Assembly (NCBI RefSeq): GCF_015062615.1
Contig: NZ_SUUH01000001.1
Coordinates: 1 to 64,000, forward strand
Direction of reading: 5' to 3'
Origin: Denitrobacterium detoxificans
Lineage (GTDB): Bacteria > Actinomycetota > Coriobacteriia > Coriobacteriales > Eggerthellaceae
DNA length: 64,000 nt
Below are positions 58,051-64,000 of this stretch, piece by piece (position 1 is the stretch's first letter; each line of letters starts with the position of its first letter). The notes under the pieces are model-generated. The model was not told where the DNA came from and did not search any database. It saw nothing but the letters and a program-made list of their open reading frames with translations. A program made the position numbers and the translations under genes.

Positions 58051-58073
58051 TAGCACGGAGGCAGCGTGTGCTA
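58051..58073. promoter_or_regulatory. Inverted repeat between queD and the ABC-F gene
   Basis: TAGCAC (58051-58056) and GTGCTA (58068-58073) form an inverted repeat 11 bases apart in an 87-base divergent gap. The minus-strand TATCAT next to it could be the queD -10 box. It might be an operator or a chance match. Confidence 0.25.
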
Positions 58074-58103
58074 CCATGGATGCCCAAAACGAAGGAGAAA
58101 TAC

Positions 58104-59906
58104 GTGTCCGTTCTGCTCACCTGCAAAGACGTCCATCTCGACTACCCCACGAAGGAAATATTCCGAGGGGTCACGCTCGGCGTGAACACAGGCGACCGCA
58201 TCGGCATCGTTGGCTTGAACGGCCACGGGAAGTCTACCCTGCTCAACGTGCTGTCCGGAAGCGTTGCACCCGATTCGGGTCAAGTCATCGCAACGAGCAA
58301 CGCCACCATAGGCGTATTGCGTCAGCACGACGAATTCAACGACGAAGACGTGGTACGCGACATCCTGGCGTCAACCGAGACCAGGGCCTACACCTGGGAG
58401 GCAGACCGTACGACGCGCGGAATCGTAGAAGAGCTGCTCGGTGACATAAGCCTCGACAGCAACGTGGGAAGTCTATCGGGCGGACAGCGCCGGCGCGTGG
58501 ACCTCGCTCGCCTGCTCATCGGCGACTGGAACGTGCTCATGCTTGACGAGCCCACGAACCATCTGGACATCGGCGCCATTCACTGGCTGGCGAATCACCT
58601 GTCCACACGCTGGGCCGCAGGTGACGGCGCCCTTCTCGTGGTGACGCACGATCGCTGGTTCCTCGATGAAGTCTGCCAGAGCATGTGGGAAGTACATGAC
58701 GGAATGGTAAGTCCCTTCGAAGGCGGTTACTCCGCATACATCATGCAGCGCGTGGAACGCGACAGGCTCGAAGCGCTCGCCAAGCAGAAGCGCGCTAACC
58801 AGCTCCGCAAAGAGCTGGCGTTTCTCTCGCGCGGCGCCCAGGCACGACGCAGCAAGCCTAAATTCCACGTTGAAGCCGCGCAGGCCCTCATCGCTGACGA
58901 ACCGCCCGTACGCAACCCCATCGAGCTGAAGCAAATGGCCACGGCGCGCCTGGGCAAGCAAGTGCTCGAACTCAACGACGTATGCGTCGACCGCGGGGGC
59001 AAACGCGTGCTGAACGAAATCACGTGGAACATTGGCCCAGGCGATCGCATTGGCATCCTGGGCGAAAACGGCGTCGGAAAGTCCACGCTGCTGAACGTGC
59101 TCAATGGAAGACTGCGACCCACGCTCGGCCACATCAAGATTGGCCGCACGGTAAAGTTCGCCACGCTCACGCAGAACCTCGACGAGCTTCGACCCATCGA
59201 AGACGACGTCGTTCGCGTGGTTCTGTCGCGATACAAAACGTACTACAAAGTCGACGGCAGAAACCTCAGCCCCTCGGCCATGCTCGAGCGCCTGGGCTTT
59301 TCCCGCGATGAGCTCAACGCACGCGTGAAGGACCTTTCCGGTGGGCAGCGTCGTCGCTTCCAGCTGCTGCTCATCCTGCTCGATGAGCCAAACGTCCTGG
59401 TCCTCGACGAGCCGGGCAACGATTTGGACACCGATATGCTTGCCATCACAGAAGACCTGCTCGACACATGGCCGGGCACGCTCATCGTAGTCAGCCACGA
59501 CCGCTATTTCATCGAGCGCGTCACCGATGACCAGTACGCCATCTTGGGCGGACGGGTCTTCCACGTACCAGGCGGCGTCGACGAATACCTGAAGCGCCTG
59601 GAACGCGAAAAGCTTTCAGCCGCCACGGCCGAAAGCAAGCCCGCTGCCCCCAGCCAGCAGAAGGAAGCCACGGCAGGGTTCTCCAATGCCGAGCTGCGCG
59701 AGATGAAGAAGCAGCTCCGCAGCCTGGAGCGCAAGATGAACACCCAGCAGGAAAAGGTCGACAAGAAGAAGGCCGAGTTGCAGGAATGCGACCCATTCGA
59801 CTACGCCGCGCTCGGGGCGATTCAGCAGGAAATCCAGCAGGCGAAAGACAACCTGGACGCCCTCGAGCTGGAATGGCTCGAGCTCTCCGAGAAGCTCGAA
59901 GGATAA
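58104..59906 (+). CDS. ABC-F family ATPase (second copy in window)
   Basis: The 600-residue protein has two ATPase domains without membrane segments: Walker A GLNGHGKST near residue 36 and GENGVGKST near 322, signatures LSGGQRRRVDLARLL and LSGGQRRRFQLLL, and Walker B motifs LDEPTNHLD and LDEPGNDLD. The second has Gly for Thr, as I recall for many actinobacterial members. A coiled coil fills about 530-600. I chose the GTG at 58104 because AAGGAG lies 6 bases upstream. It probably acts in translation, but no target is indicated. Confidence 0.92.
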   Translation: MSVLLTCKDVHLDYPTKEIFRGVTLGVNTGDRIGIVGLNGHGKSTLLNVLSGSVAPDSGQVIATSNATIGVLRQHDEFNDEDVVRDILASTETRAYTWEADRTTRGIVEELLGDISLDSNVGSLSGGQRRRVDLARLLIGDWNVLMLDEPTNHLDIGAIHWLANHLSTRWAAGDGALLVVTHDRWFLDEVCQSMWEVHDGMVSPFEGGYSAYIMQRVERDRLEALAKQKRANQLRKELAFLSRGAQARRSKPKFHVEAAQALIADEPPVRNPIELKQMATARLGKQVLELNDVCVDRGGKRVLNEITWNIGPGDRIGILGENGVGKSTLLNVLNGRLRPTLGHIKIGRTVKFATLTQNLDELRPIEDDVVRVVLSRYKTYYKVDGRNLSPSAMLERLGFSRDELNARVKDLSGGQRRRFQLLLILLDEPNVLVLDEPGNDLDTDMLAITEDLLDTWPGTLIVVSHDRYFIERVTDDQYAILGGRVFHVPGGVDEYLKRLEREKLSAATAESKPAAPSQQKEATAGFSNAELREMKKQLRSLERKMNTQQEKVDKKKAELQECDPFDYAALGAIQQEIQQAKDNLDALELEWLELSEKLEG

Positions 59907-59948
59907 ATCACCTGCATATGTGTGCTGAATCTCGTATTTGAGAAGGAC

Positions 59949-59997
59949 TTTGAACTATAGCGCCATCGCACATCGAAGATACTGCTATAGTTTCAAA
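59949..59997. promoter_or_regulatory. Inverted repeat upstream of the glycosyltransferase gene
   Basis: TTTGAACTATAG (59949-59960) and CTATAGTTTCAAA (59985-59997) form a 12-bp inverted repeat with one extra T, 24 bases apart, in the 131-base gap before the start at 60038. It could be an operator or a stem in a leader RNA. Confidence 0.45.
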
Positions 59998-60037
59998 CAT
60001 ATATGTGCAAACACGCATGTTGTTAGAAGGAGAAACA

Positions 60038-61009
60038 GTGTCTGAATTTACAGCACGCGATATCGATGGCTCGGTAGCCGTCCTTATCCCTTGCTACAAT
60101 GAAGCGGTAACGATTGCTAAGGTTATCGACGATTTCAAACGCGAGCTTCCCGAAGCCGATATCTACGTCTACGACAACAACTCCTCCGATGGCACGGGCG
60201 ACATCGCCCGCGAGCACGGGGCTATTGTCCGCACCGAAACGCGACAGGGCAAGGGCAATGTCGTTCGTCAGATGATTCGCGAGATCGACGCCGATTACTA
60301 CATCATGGTCGATGGCGATGATACGTACCCCGCAGAGGCAGCTGCCTCGCTCATCGAGCCGCTGGTGAACGAACGCGCCGACATGACCGTTGGCGACCGT
60401 CTTTCCAACGGCAGCTACGGCGAGGAAAACGACCGTGCGTTCCATGGCCTGGGCAACAACCTGGTCCGTTGGCTCATCAAGGTTATCTACGGCTTCGAAT
60501 TCCACGACGTCATGACGGGCTACCGCGCATTCAACCGCGTGTTCGCGAAGACCATGCCGGTTATCAGCCCCGCATTCGAAATCGAAACCGAACTCTCCAT
60601 CCACGCCGTCGACAAGCGTTGGCGTGTCGTAGAAGTGCCCATCGACTACCGCGATCGCCCCGAAGGCAGCTACAGCAAGCTTTCCACGTTTGGCGATGGC
60701 TGGAAGGTACTCAAGTGTATCGGCCAGCTGTTCAAGGACTACCGTCCGCTGGCCCTGTTCGGTTGGCTTGCCCTCATCCTGGTAATCATCGGCCTAATCG
60801 TGGGCATTCCGGTTATCGGCGAATTCAACTCCACGGGCCAAGTGCCCAGGCTCCCATCGGCCATCGTGGCCGTGGCCTTCGTTGGCGCGGGCATGCTCAG
60901 CTTTAGCTGCGGCCTCATCCTCGACACCTCGGTGAACAATCACCGCAAGGATTACGAGATGTCGGTCATCGAAGCATACCGACGCTACGGAAAGAAATCC
61001 GAGAAATAA
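60038..61009 (+). CDS. Family 2 glycosyltransferase (GtrB/DPM1-like)
   Basis: It likely transfers a sugar from a nucleotide donor to a polyprenyl phosphate. The 323-residue protein has a GT-A domain (about 15-235) with LIPCYNEAVTIAKVI, YDNNSSDGTGD, the metal site MVDGDDTYP near 93 and the DVMTGYRAFNR acceptor-side motif, then two C-terminal membrane segments (about 240-268 and 280-305) as in GtrB. I chose the GTG at 60038, with AGAAGGAG upstream. No other wall-polysaccharide genes are adjacent, so the pathway is open. A terminator follows. Confidence 0.9.
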   Translation: MSEFTARDIDGSVAVLIPCYNEAVTIAKVIDDFKRELPEADIYVYDNNSSDGTGDIAREHGAIVRTETRQGKGNVVRQMIREIDADYYIMVDGDDTYPAEAAASLIEPLVNERADMTVGDRLSNGSYGEENDRAFHGLGNNLVRWLIKVIYGFEFHDVMTGYRAFNRVFAKTMPVISPAFEIETELSIHAVDKRWRVVEVPIDYRDRPEGSYSKLSTFGDGWKVLKCIGQLFKDYRPLALFGWLALILVIIGLIVGIPVIGEFNSTGQVPRLPSAIVAVAFVGAGMLSFSCGLILDTSVNNHRKDYEMSVIEAYRRYGKKSEK

Positions 61010-61014
61010 AAACG

Positions 61015-61040
61015 AAAGGCCAGCAAACGCTGGCCTTTTA
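61015..61040 (+). terminator. Terminator after the glycosyltransferase gene
   Basis: AAAGGCCAGC and GCTGGCCTTT form a perfect 10-bp stem with an AAAC loop and a short T-run. A complementary T-run (TTTCGTTTTT) on the other strand means it may also terminate tRNA-Thr. Confidence 0.85.
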
Positions 61041-61048
61041 TTATGCCC

Positions 61049-61123
61049 TGGAGCCAGTGACAGGACTCGAACCTGCAACCGCCTGATTACAAATCAGATG
61101 CGCTACCATTGCGCCACACTGGC
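61049..61123 (-). tRNA. tRNA-Thr (anticodon TGT)
   Basis: A 75-base cloverleaf with encoded CCA: acceptor GCCAGTG/CACTGGC, discriminator U, anticodon stem TCTGA/TCAGG with loop TTTGTAA (anticodon TGT), T-arm TGCAGGTTCGAGTCCTGT. It is convergent with the glycosyltransferase gene. Confidence 0.95.
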
Positions 61124-61256
61124 ACTTCAGAGCAAGCAGTATTATGCCATAGATTCCGTTAAATGACTGAAAAAAGATAATCGACCCCACCTGCTACCTC
61201 GCATGACTCTACTATGGAAGAGACAAAGCGAAAGCGACCGCCAAAGGAGATAACGC

Positions 61257-62042
61257 GTGCTCGAAGCGCTTCAGAACTTCCAAACCGAATTCCCCCTCCT
61301 CAATACCATCCTCACGGGTGCGGCTATCTTGCTTGCCACCTGGGTCATCGAACGAATCGTGCGACGCATCATCATGCACATTGGCCGCAACGACAACATC
61401 GATTTGCCCGCAGGATCCATCTTCGCGAACATCGCACGTGTGGCGCTGTGGCTATTCGGCCTGATCATCGTTGCAAAAGTCTGCTTCGGCTATGACCTTA
61501 CGGCATTCATCGCAGCCCTGGGCGTTGGAGGCATCGCTCTTTCGCTGGGCCTGCAAGACACCATTGCAAACCTCTTTGGTGGCCTGCAGATCACCCTTGG
61601 GCGCATCGTCGATCCTGGCGACTACTTCTACGTAGACAACGCCGTCGCGCGTGTAACCGACGTATCGTGGCGCCACACCACTCTCGTCGACGCCACGGGC
61701 AGCACCTACATCGTTCCGAATTCCGTCATGTACAAGAACAAGCTCGTAGAGGCGGGAGAATTCGGGCTGGTCGACGTACCGATCATTCTCGACCCTACGA
61801 CTAACCTCGACGAATTCACCGAGAAGGTAAAGGAAGCCCTATCCGAAACCTTCACCGAAACCTTGGGCCCATTGGGCATTCGCGTGCTCATGAATGGCAT
61901 GTCCCTAGGCGGGCTTTCGGGCACCGTCACCGTGGACATCCAACGCGATGCCTATAGCAATGCGGTGGCAGCGAACATGATCTCACGCGCGATTGACCCA
62001 CTGCTCAAGCAGTACGGAACGAAGGCATATTCGATGCAGTAA
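61257..62042 (+). CDS. MscS-type mechanosensitive ion channel
   Basis: It is a pressure-release channel that opens under membrane tension. The 261-residue protein has a short N-terminus, two to three membrane segments (about 14-36 and 57-100), the pore-lining helix with GVGGIALSLGLQDTIANLFGG near 90-110 and the MscS beta domain (VDPGDYFYVDN...VTDVSWRHTTLVDATGSTYIVPNS), then a C-terminal alpha-beta domain. The GTG start has AAAGGAG 7 bases upstream. A terminator follows directly. Confidence 0.93.
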   Translation: MLEALQNFQTEFPLLNTILTGAAILLATWVIERIVRRIIMHIGRNDNIDLPAGSIFANIARVALWLFGLIIVAKVCFGYDLTAFIAALGVGGIALSLGLQDTIANLFGGLQITLGRIVDPGDYFYVDNAVARVTDVSWRHTTLVDATGSTYIVPNSVMYKNKLVEAGEFGLVDVPIILDPTTNLDEFTEKVKEALSETFTETLGPLGIRVLMNGMSLGGLSGTVTVDIQRDAYSNAVAANMISRAIDPLLKQYGTKAYSMQ

Positions 62043-62043
62043 A

Positions 62044-62083
62044 GGAACCCCACAGCCCGAACGACGGAAGCTGCGGGGTTTCC
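62044..62083 (+). terminator. Terminator after the MscS gene
   Basis: GGAACCCCACAGC and GCTGCGGGGTTTCC pair with a bulge and one mismatch across a 13-base loop, right after the stop codon; the 3' arm contains TTT. It sits between two convergent genes and might serve porB on the minus strand as well. Confidence 0.6.
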
Positions 62084-62091
62084 TGCGTACG

Positions 62092-63027
62092 CTACCGGGC
62101 AATGGAGCGAAGGCGCTCCCAGGTGGCATTACGACCCTGAATAACGGATTCTATCTCCTCGTCGCTCAGGGCGCGGAAGCGCGCCTGACGGCGTAGATAA
62201 TGTTCCACGCTCCCCCATGTATCGCCCTCGGCAAACTCACGCGGATTACGCGAAAGCTTGAAGGAACCGCCCGCAACGTCGCTCACGGCAGGCCCGCGAT
62301 ATTCCGCCAGATACCAGAGACCGCAATCTACCACTTCCTTGGCTATGTCGATGGTCTCGTCGACGCCGCAGCCCCAACCTGTTGGGCAAGGGGCAATCAC
62401 GTGGATGAAGCGCGTGCCCTTCACCGACTTCGCCACGTCGACCTTGCGAATAAAGTCATTGAGATAGCCAATGCTCGCGGTAGCCGCATAGGGAATGCCA
62501 TGCGCGGCAACGATCTCGAACAGGTTCTTCTTTTCCGTAAGGCAACCATGCGCATTGCGACCAGCGGGCGTGGTAGTGGTCTTGGCGCCAAAGGGCGTAA
62601 GCGAGCTCTTTTGAATGCCCGTATTCATATACGCTTCGTTGTCATAGCAGATATACAGAATATCGTCGTTGCGATCGATGGCGCCCGAAAGCGCCTGCAG
62701 ACCGATATCGGCCGTGCCGCCATCGCCCGCAAAGCCCACGACCGTGCAGTCATCGGGCTTAATTCCCTGAGCCCGAAGCCCCGCTTCGATACCGGAAAGA
62801 ACGGCAGCGGTTGCCGCAAAAGGGGTGATCATGGCGTTATTCGCGAAACACAGCTGGGGGAAGTTGAACCCAACGGCACTCATGCATCCAGCGGGAAGCG
62901 CCGCAACGGCATGGGGACCCAGGACCTTGAGCGCCTGGCGCAGCACCAGCGAACCGCCACAGCCAGCACAGGCCTTGTGCCCAAAGAAGAACTCATCATC
63001 GGTAATGGTCTTGGCAGTAATAGCCAT
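62092..63027 (-). CDS. porB: Pyruvate:ferredoxin oxidoreductase beta subunit
   Basis: The thiamine-diphosphate-binding subunit of a 2-oxoacid:ferredoxin oxidoreductase. The 311-residue protein has KACAGCGGS (cluster cysteines, about 18-26), a distal Cys pair in APCPTGWGC, and the thiamine motif GFAGDGGTADIGLQALSGA (about 98-116) ending in YDNEAYMNTG. CPTGWG and the partner sequence favour pyruvate, but another 2-oxoacid is possible. The ATG overlaps the porA stop as TAATG. Confidence 0.92.
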   Translation of the reverse strand: MAITAKTITDDEFFFGHKACAGCGGSLVLRQALKVLGPHAVAALPAGCMSAVGFNFPQLCFANNAMITPFAATAAVLSGIEAGLRAQGIKPDDCTVVGFAGDGGTADIGLQALSGAIDRNDDILYICYDNEAYMNTGIQKSSLTPFGAKTTTTPAGRNAHGCLTEKKNLFEIVAAHGIPYAATASIGYLNDFIRKVDVAKSVKGTRFIHVIAPCPTGWGCGVDETIDIAKEVVDCGLWYLAEYRGPAVSDVAGGSFKLSRNPREFAEGDTWGSVEHYLRRQARFRALSDEEIESVIQGRNATWERLRSIAR

Positions 63028-64000
63028 TAGAGCACCTCCCCTTCATCTTCCACGCGCAGGAAGGTAACCGGGGGAACATCTCCACCCTCGGCGACCTTCT
63101 GCAGACCTGCGAAGATACCATGCATATCCTCGCGCGAAATGTCGTCGCCACCCAGGCCGCCCACGAAGTTGCGCGTCGGAACGGAAACGCCTGCACGCTG
63201 AAGTGCGGAATTCACGTTCGTGAACACTGTGCCCTCGGCGCCAAACGAAATATCCTTTTCAAGCACGCCCACGCAAGCAGCACCCGAAAGAACCTCGCAA
63301 AGCGCTTCGTACGGGAAGGGCCTCATATAGCGAATGCGCACGGAGCCAGCCTTCACGCCTTCAGCCCTTAGCTCGCGCACCACCTCTTCGGCGAGGCCGG
63401 AAATGGTCCCCAGCGTAACCAATACGAAATCGGCATCCTCGCATGCGTACGGTTCGATGGCGCCCGTATACGTACGACCGAATATAGCGGCAAACTCAGC
63501 TTCCACCTGCCCTATCACGGAAAGCGCACTGCACATGTCCTCATGCGCGCGATACTTGTAGTACCGGTTGTACGCTGGCCCCGCCGAATACCCGATGTTC
63601 ACGGGATGGTCGAAATCAAAGCGATTCGCAGTAGCGTACGGCGGAAGGAAGGCATCAGCAGCTTCCTGCGTGGGAACATGCACCTGCTCGTATGTATGCG
63701 TAAGGGCAAACCCGTCGAGATTCACCATAACCGGCGTGGCAACACGCGGGTCTTCGGCTATGCGATACGCCATAAGGGCCAGGTCAAGCGCCTCTTGGGC
63801 ATCGCGCGCGTACACCTGGATCCAGCCATGGTCGAGCAGGCTCAAAGAATCGCGCTGATCGCCATAGATGTTCCAAGGCAGGCACGTTGCCCTGTTCGCA
63901 TTCATCATGACAATAGGGAACCGGCCACCAGCGGCATACGTAAGACATTCCGCCATGTAGAGCAGGCCCTGGCTGCTCGTTGCGGTGAACGTACGCGCAC
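63027..64000 (-). CDS. porA: Pyruvate:ferredoxin oxidoreductase alpha subunit, 5' end outside window
   Basis: The frame stays open through the last base of the window, so the gene is cut off. The visible part of about 323 residues includes TATSSQGLLYMAE (near the window edge), MMNANRATCLPWNIYGD, GWIQVYARDAQEALDL, PVMVNLDGFALTHT and the C-terminal LEKDISFGAEGTVF, all typical of PorA. About 70 N-terminal residues are missing compared with full-length subunits. Gamma and delta (ferredoxin-like) subunits would be expected just upstream, outside the window. Confidence 0.93.
   Translation of the reverse strand, partial: ARTFTATSSQGLLYMAECLTYAAGGRFPIVMMNANRATCLPWNIYGDQRDSLSLLDHGWIQVYARDAQEALDLALMAYRIAEDPRVATPVMVNLDGFALTHTYEQVHVPTQEAADAFLPPYATANRFDFDHPVNIGYSAGPAYNRYYKYRAHEDMCSALSVIGQVEAEFAAIFGRTYTGAIEPYACEDADFVLVTLGTISGLAEEVVRELRAEGVKAGSVRIRYMRPFPYEALCEVLSGAACVGVLEKDISFGAEGTVFTNVNSALQRAGVSVPTRNFVGGLGGDDISREDMHGIFAGLQKVAEGGDVPPVTFLRVEDEGEVL

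Noticed and set aside
58104..59906. ABC-F protein as an antibiotic-resistance determinant
   Set aside because: Motifs define the ABC-F class but give no sign of a resistance subfamily; housekeeping translation factors look the same at this level.
1..64000. CRISPR arrays, insertion sequences, prophage or secondary-metabolite clusters
   Set aside because: No regularly spaced repeats, transposase, phage structural genes or megasynthases were seen on either strand.

Overview
The window looks like core chromosome of a Gram-positive, fairly GC-rich actinobacterium of the Coriobacteriia, most like the Eggerthellaceae (Slackia, Denitrobacterium, Cryptobacterium or Eggerthella relatives). The evidence is the combination of rapZ-yvcK-whiA, a gap-pgk-tpiA-gpmI-secG glycolysis block, a full arginine deiminase operon, pyruvate:ferredoxin oxidoreductase, NSS and SLC1 amino-acid transporters, trmFO, frequent GTG/TTG starts and protein sequences typical of that group. 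Genus-level assignment is an inference. Nearly all genes lie on the minus strand. No phage, insertion sequence, CRISPR array or rRNA was seen.

Layout. 1-5.3 kb: tRNA-Leu, then secG, gpmI, tpiA, pgk and gap (lower glycolysis plus a Sec subunit). 5.4-10.3 kb: whiA, yvcK, rapZ and uvrC. 10.4-15.3 kb: gdhA, a membrane-anchored protein of unknown function and uvrA. 15.4-23.4 kb: xerC, trmFO, an Ldh-family dehydrogenase, dprA, comM, yraN, rnhB and rplS, which is the conserved rplS-to-xerC neighbourhood of Gram-positives with the dehydrogenase where topA is expected. 23.5-29 kb: azlD and azlC, then an operon of rpe, cysteine desulfurase, nif3, a zinc-ribbon coiled-coil gene and an unusual RNase H / pterin-synthase-like fusion. 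29-43 kb: a very tight housekeeping array (site-2 protease, trpS, scpA, scpB, rluB, tyrA, aroA, cmk, plsC, ispH, a DUF512 protein, der, plsY, gpsA, ogt) covering chromosome segregation, aromatic amino acids, phospholipids, isoprenoids and ribosome assembly.

43-47.2 kb: an ABC-F ATPase and a tRNA-rich stretch (CAU tRNA, Val, Asn on minus; His, Lys on plus). The 3' end of tRNA-Lys plus its terminator is duplicated nearby as an 82-bp repeat. 47.2-48.9 kb: an SLC1-type symporter with an extra N-terminal domain, divergent from a PPC/DUF296 gene. 48.9-54.1 kb: arcA-arcB-arcC followed by argS, so arginine catabolism for ATP and arginyl-tRNA charging sit together. 54.7-62 kb: nitroreductase, tRNA-Arg, NSS transporter, rnhA-queD, a second ABC-F protein, a family 2 glycosyltransferase, tRNA-Thr and an MscS channel. 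The window ends inside porA, downstream of which lies porB.

The most notable item is the gene at 24544-25413. It joins an RNase H fold lacking two of its four catalytic carboxylates to a QueD/PTPS-like fold lacking the zinc ligands, in an operon position (nif3, zinc ribbon, RNase H fusion) that other Actinobacteria keep with a different second domain. Separately, intact rnhA and queD genes stand side by side at 57132-58016. Other leads are the ATPase-like domain on the SLC1 symporter, the active-site-less metallophosphatase-like protein after uvrA, the tRNA-Lys tail duplication, and several -10 boxes placed so close to ATG codons that leaderless mRNAs are predicted.
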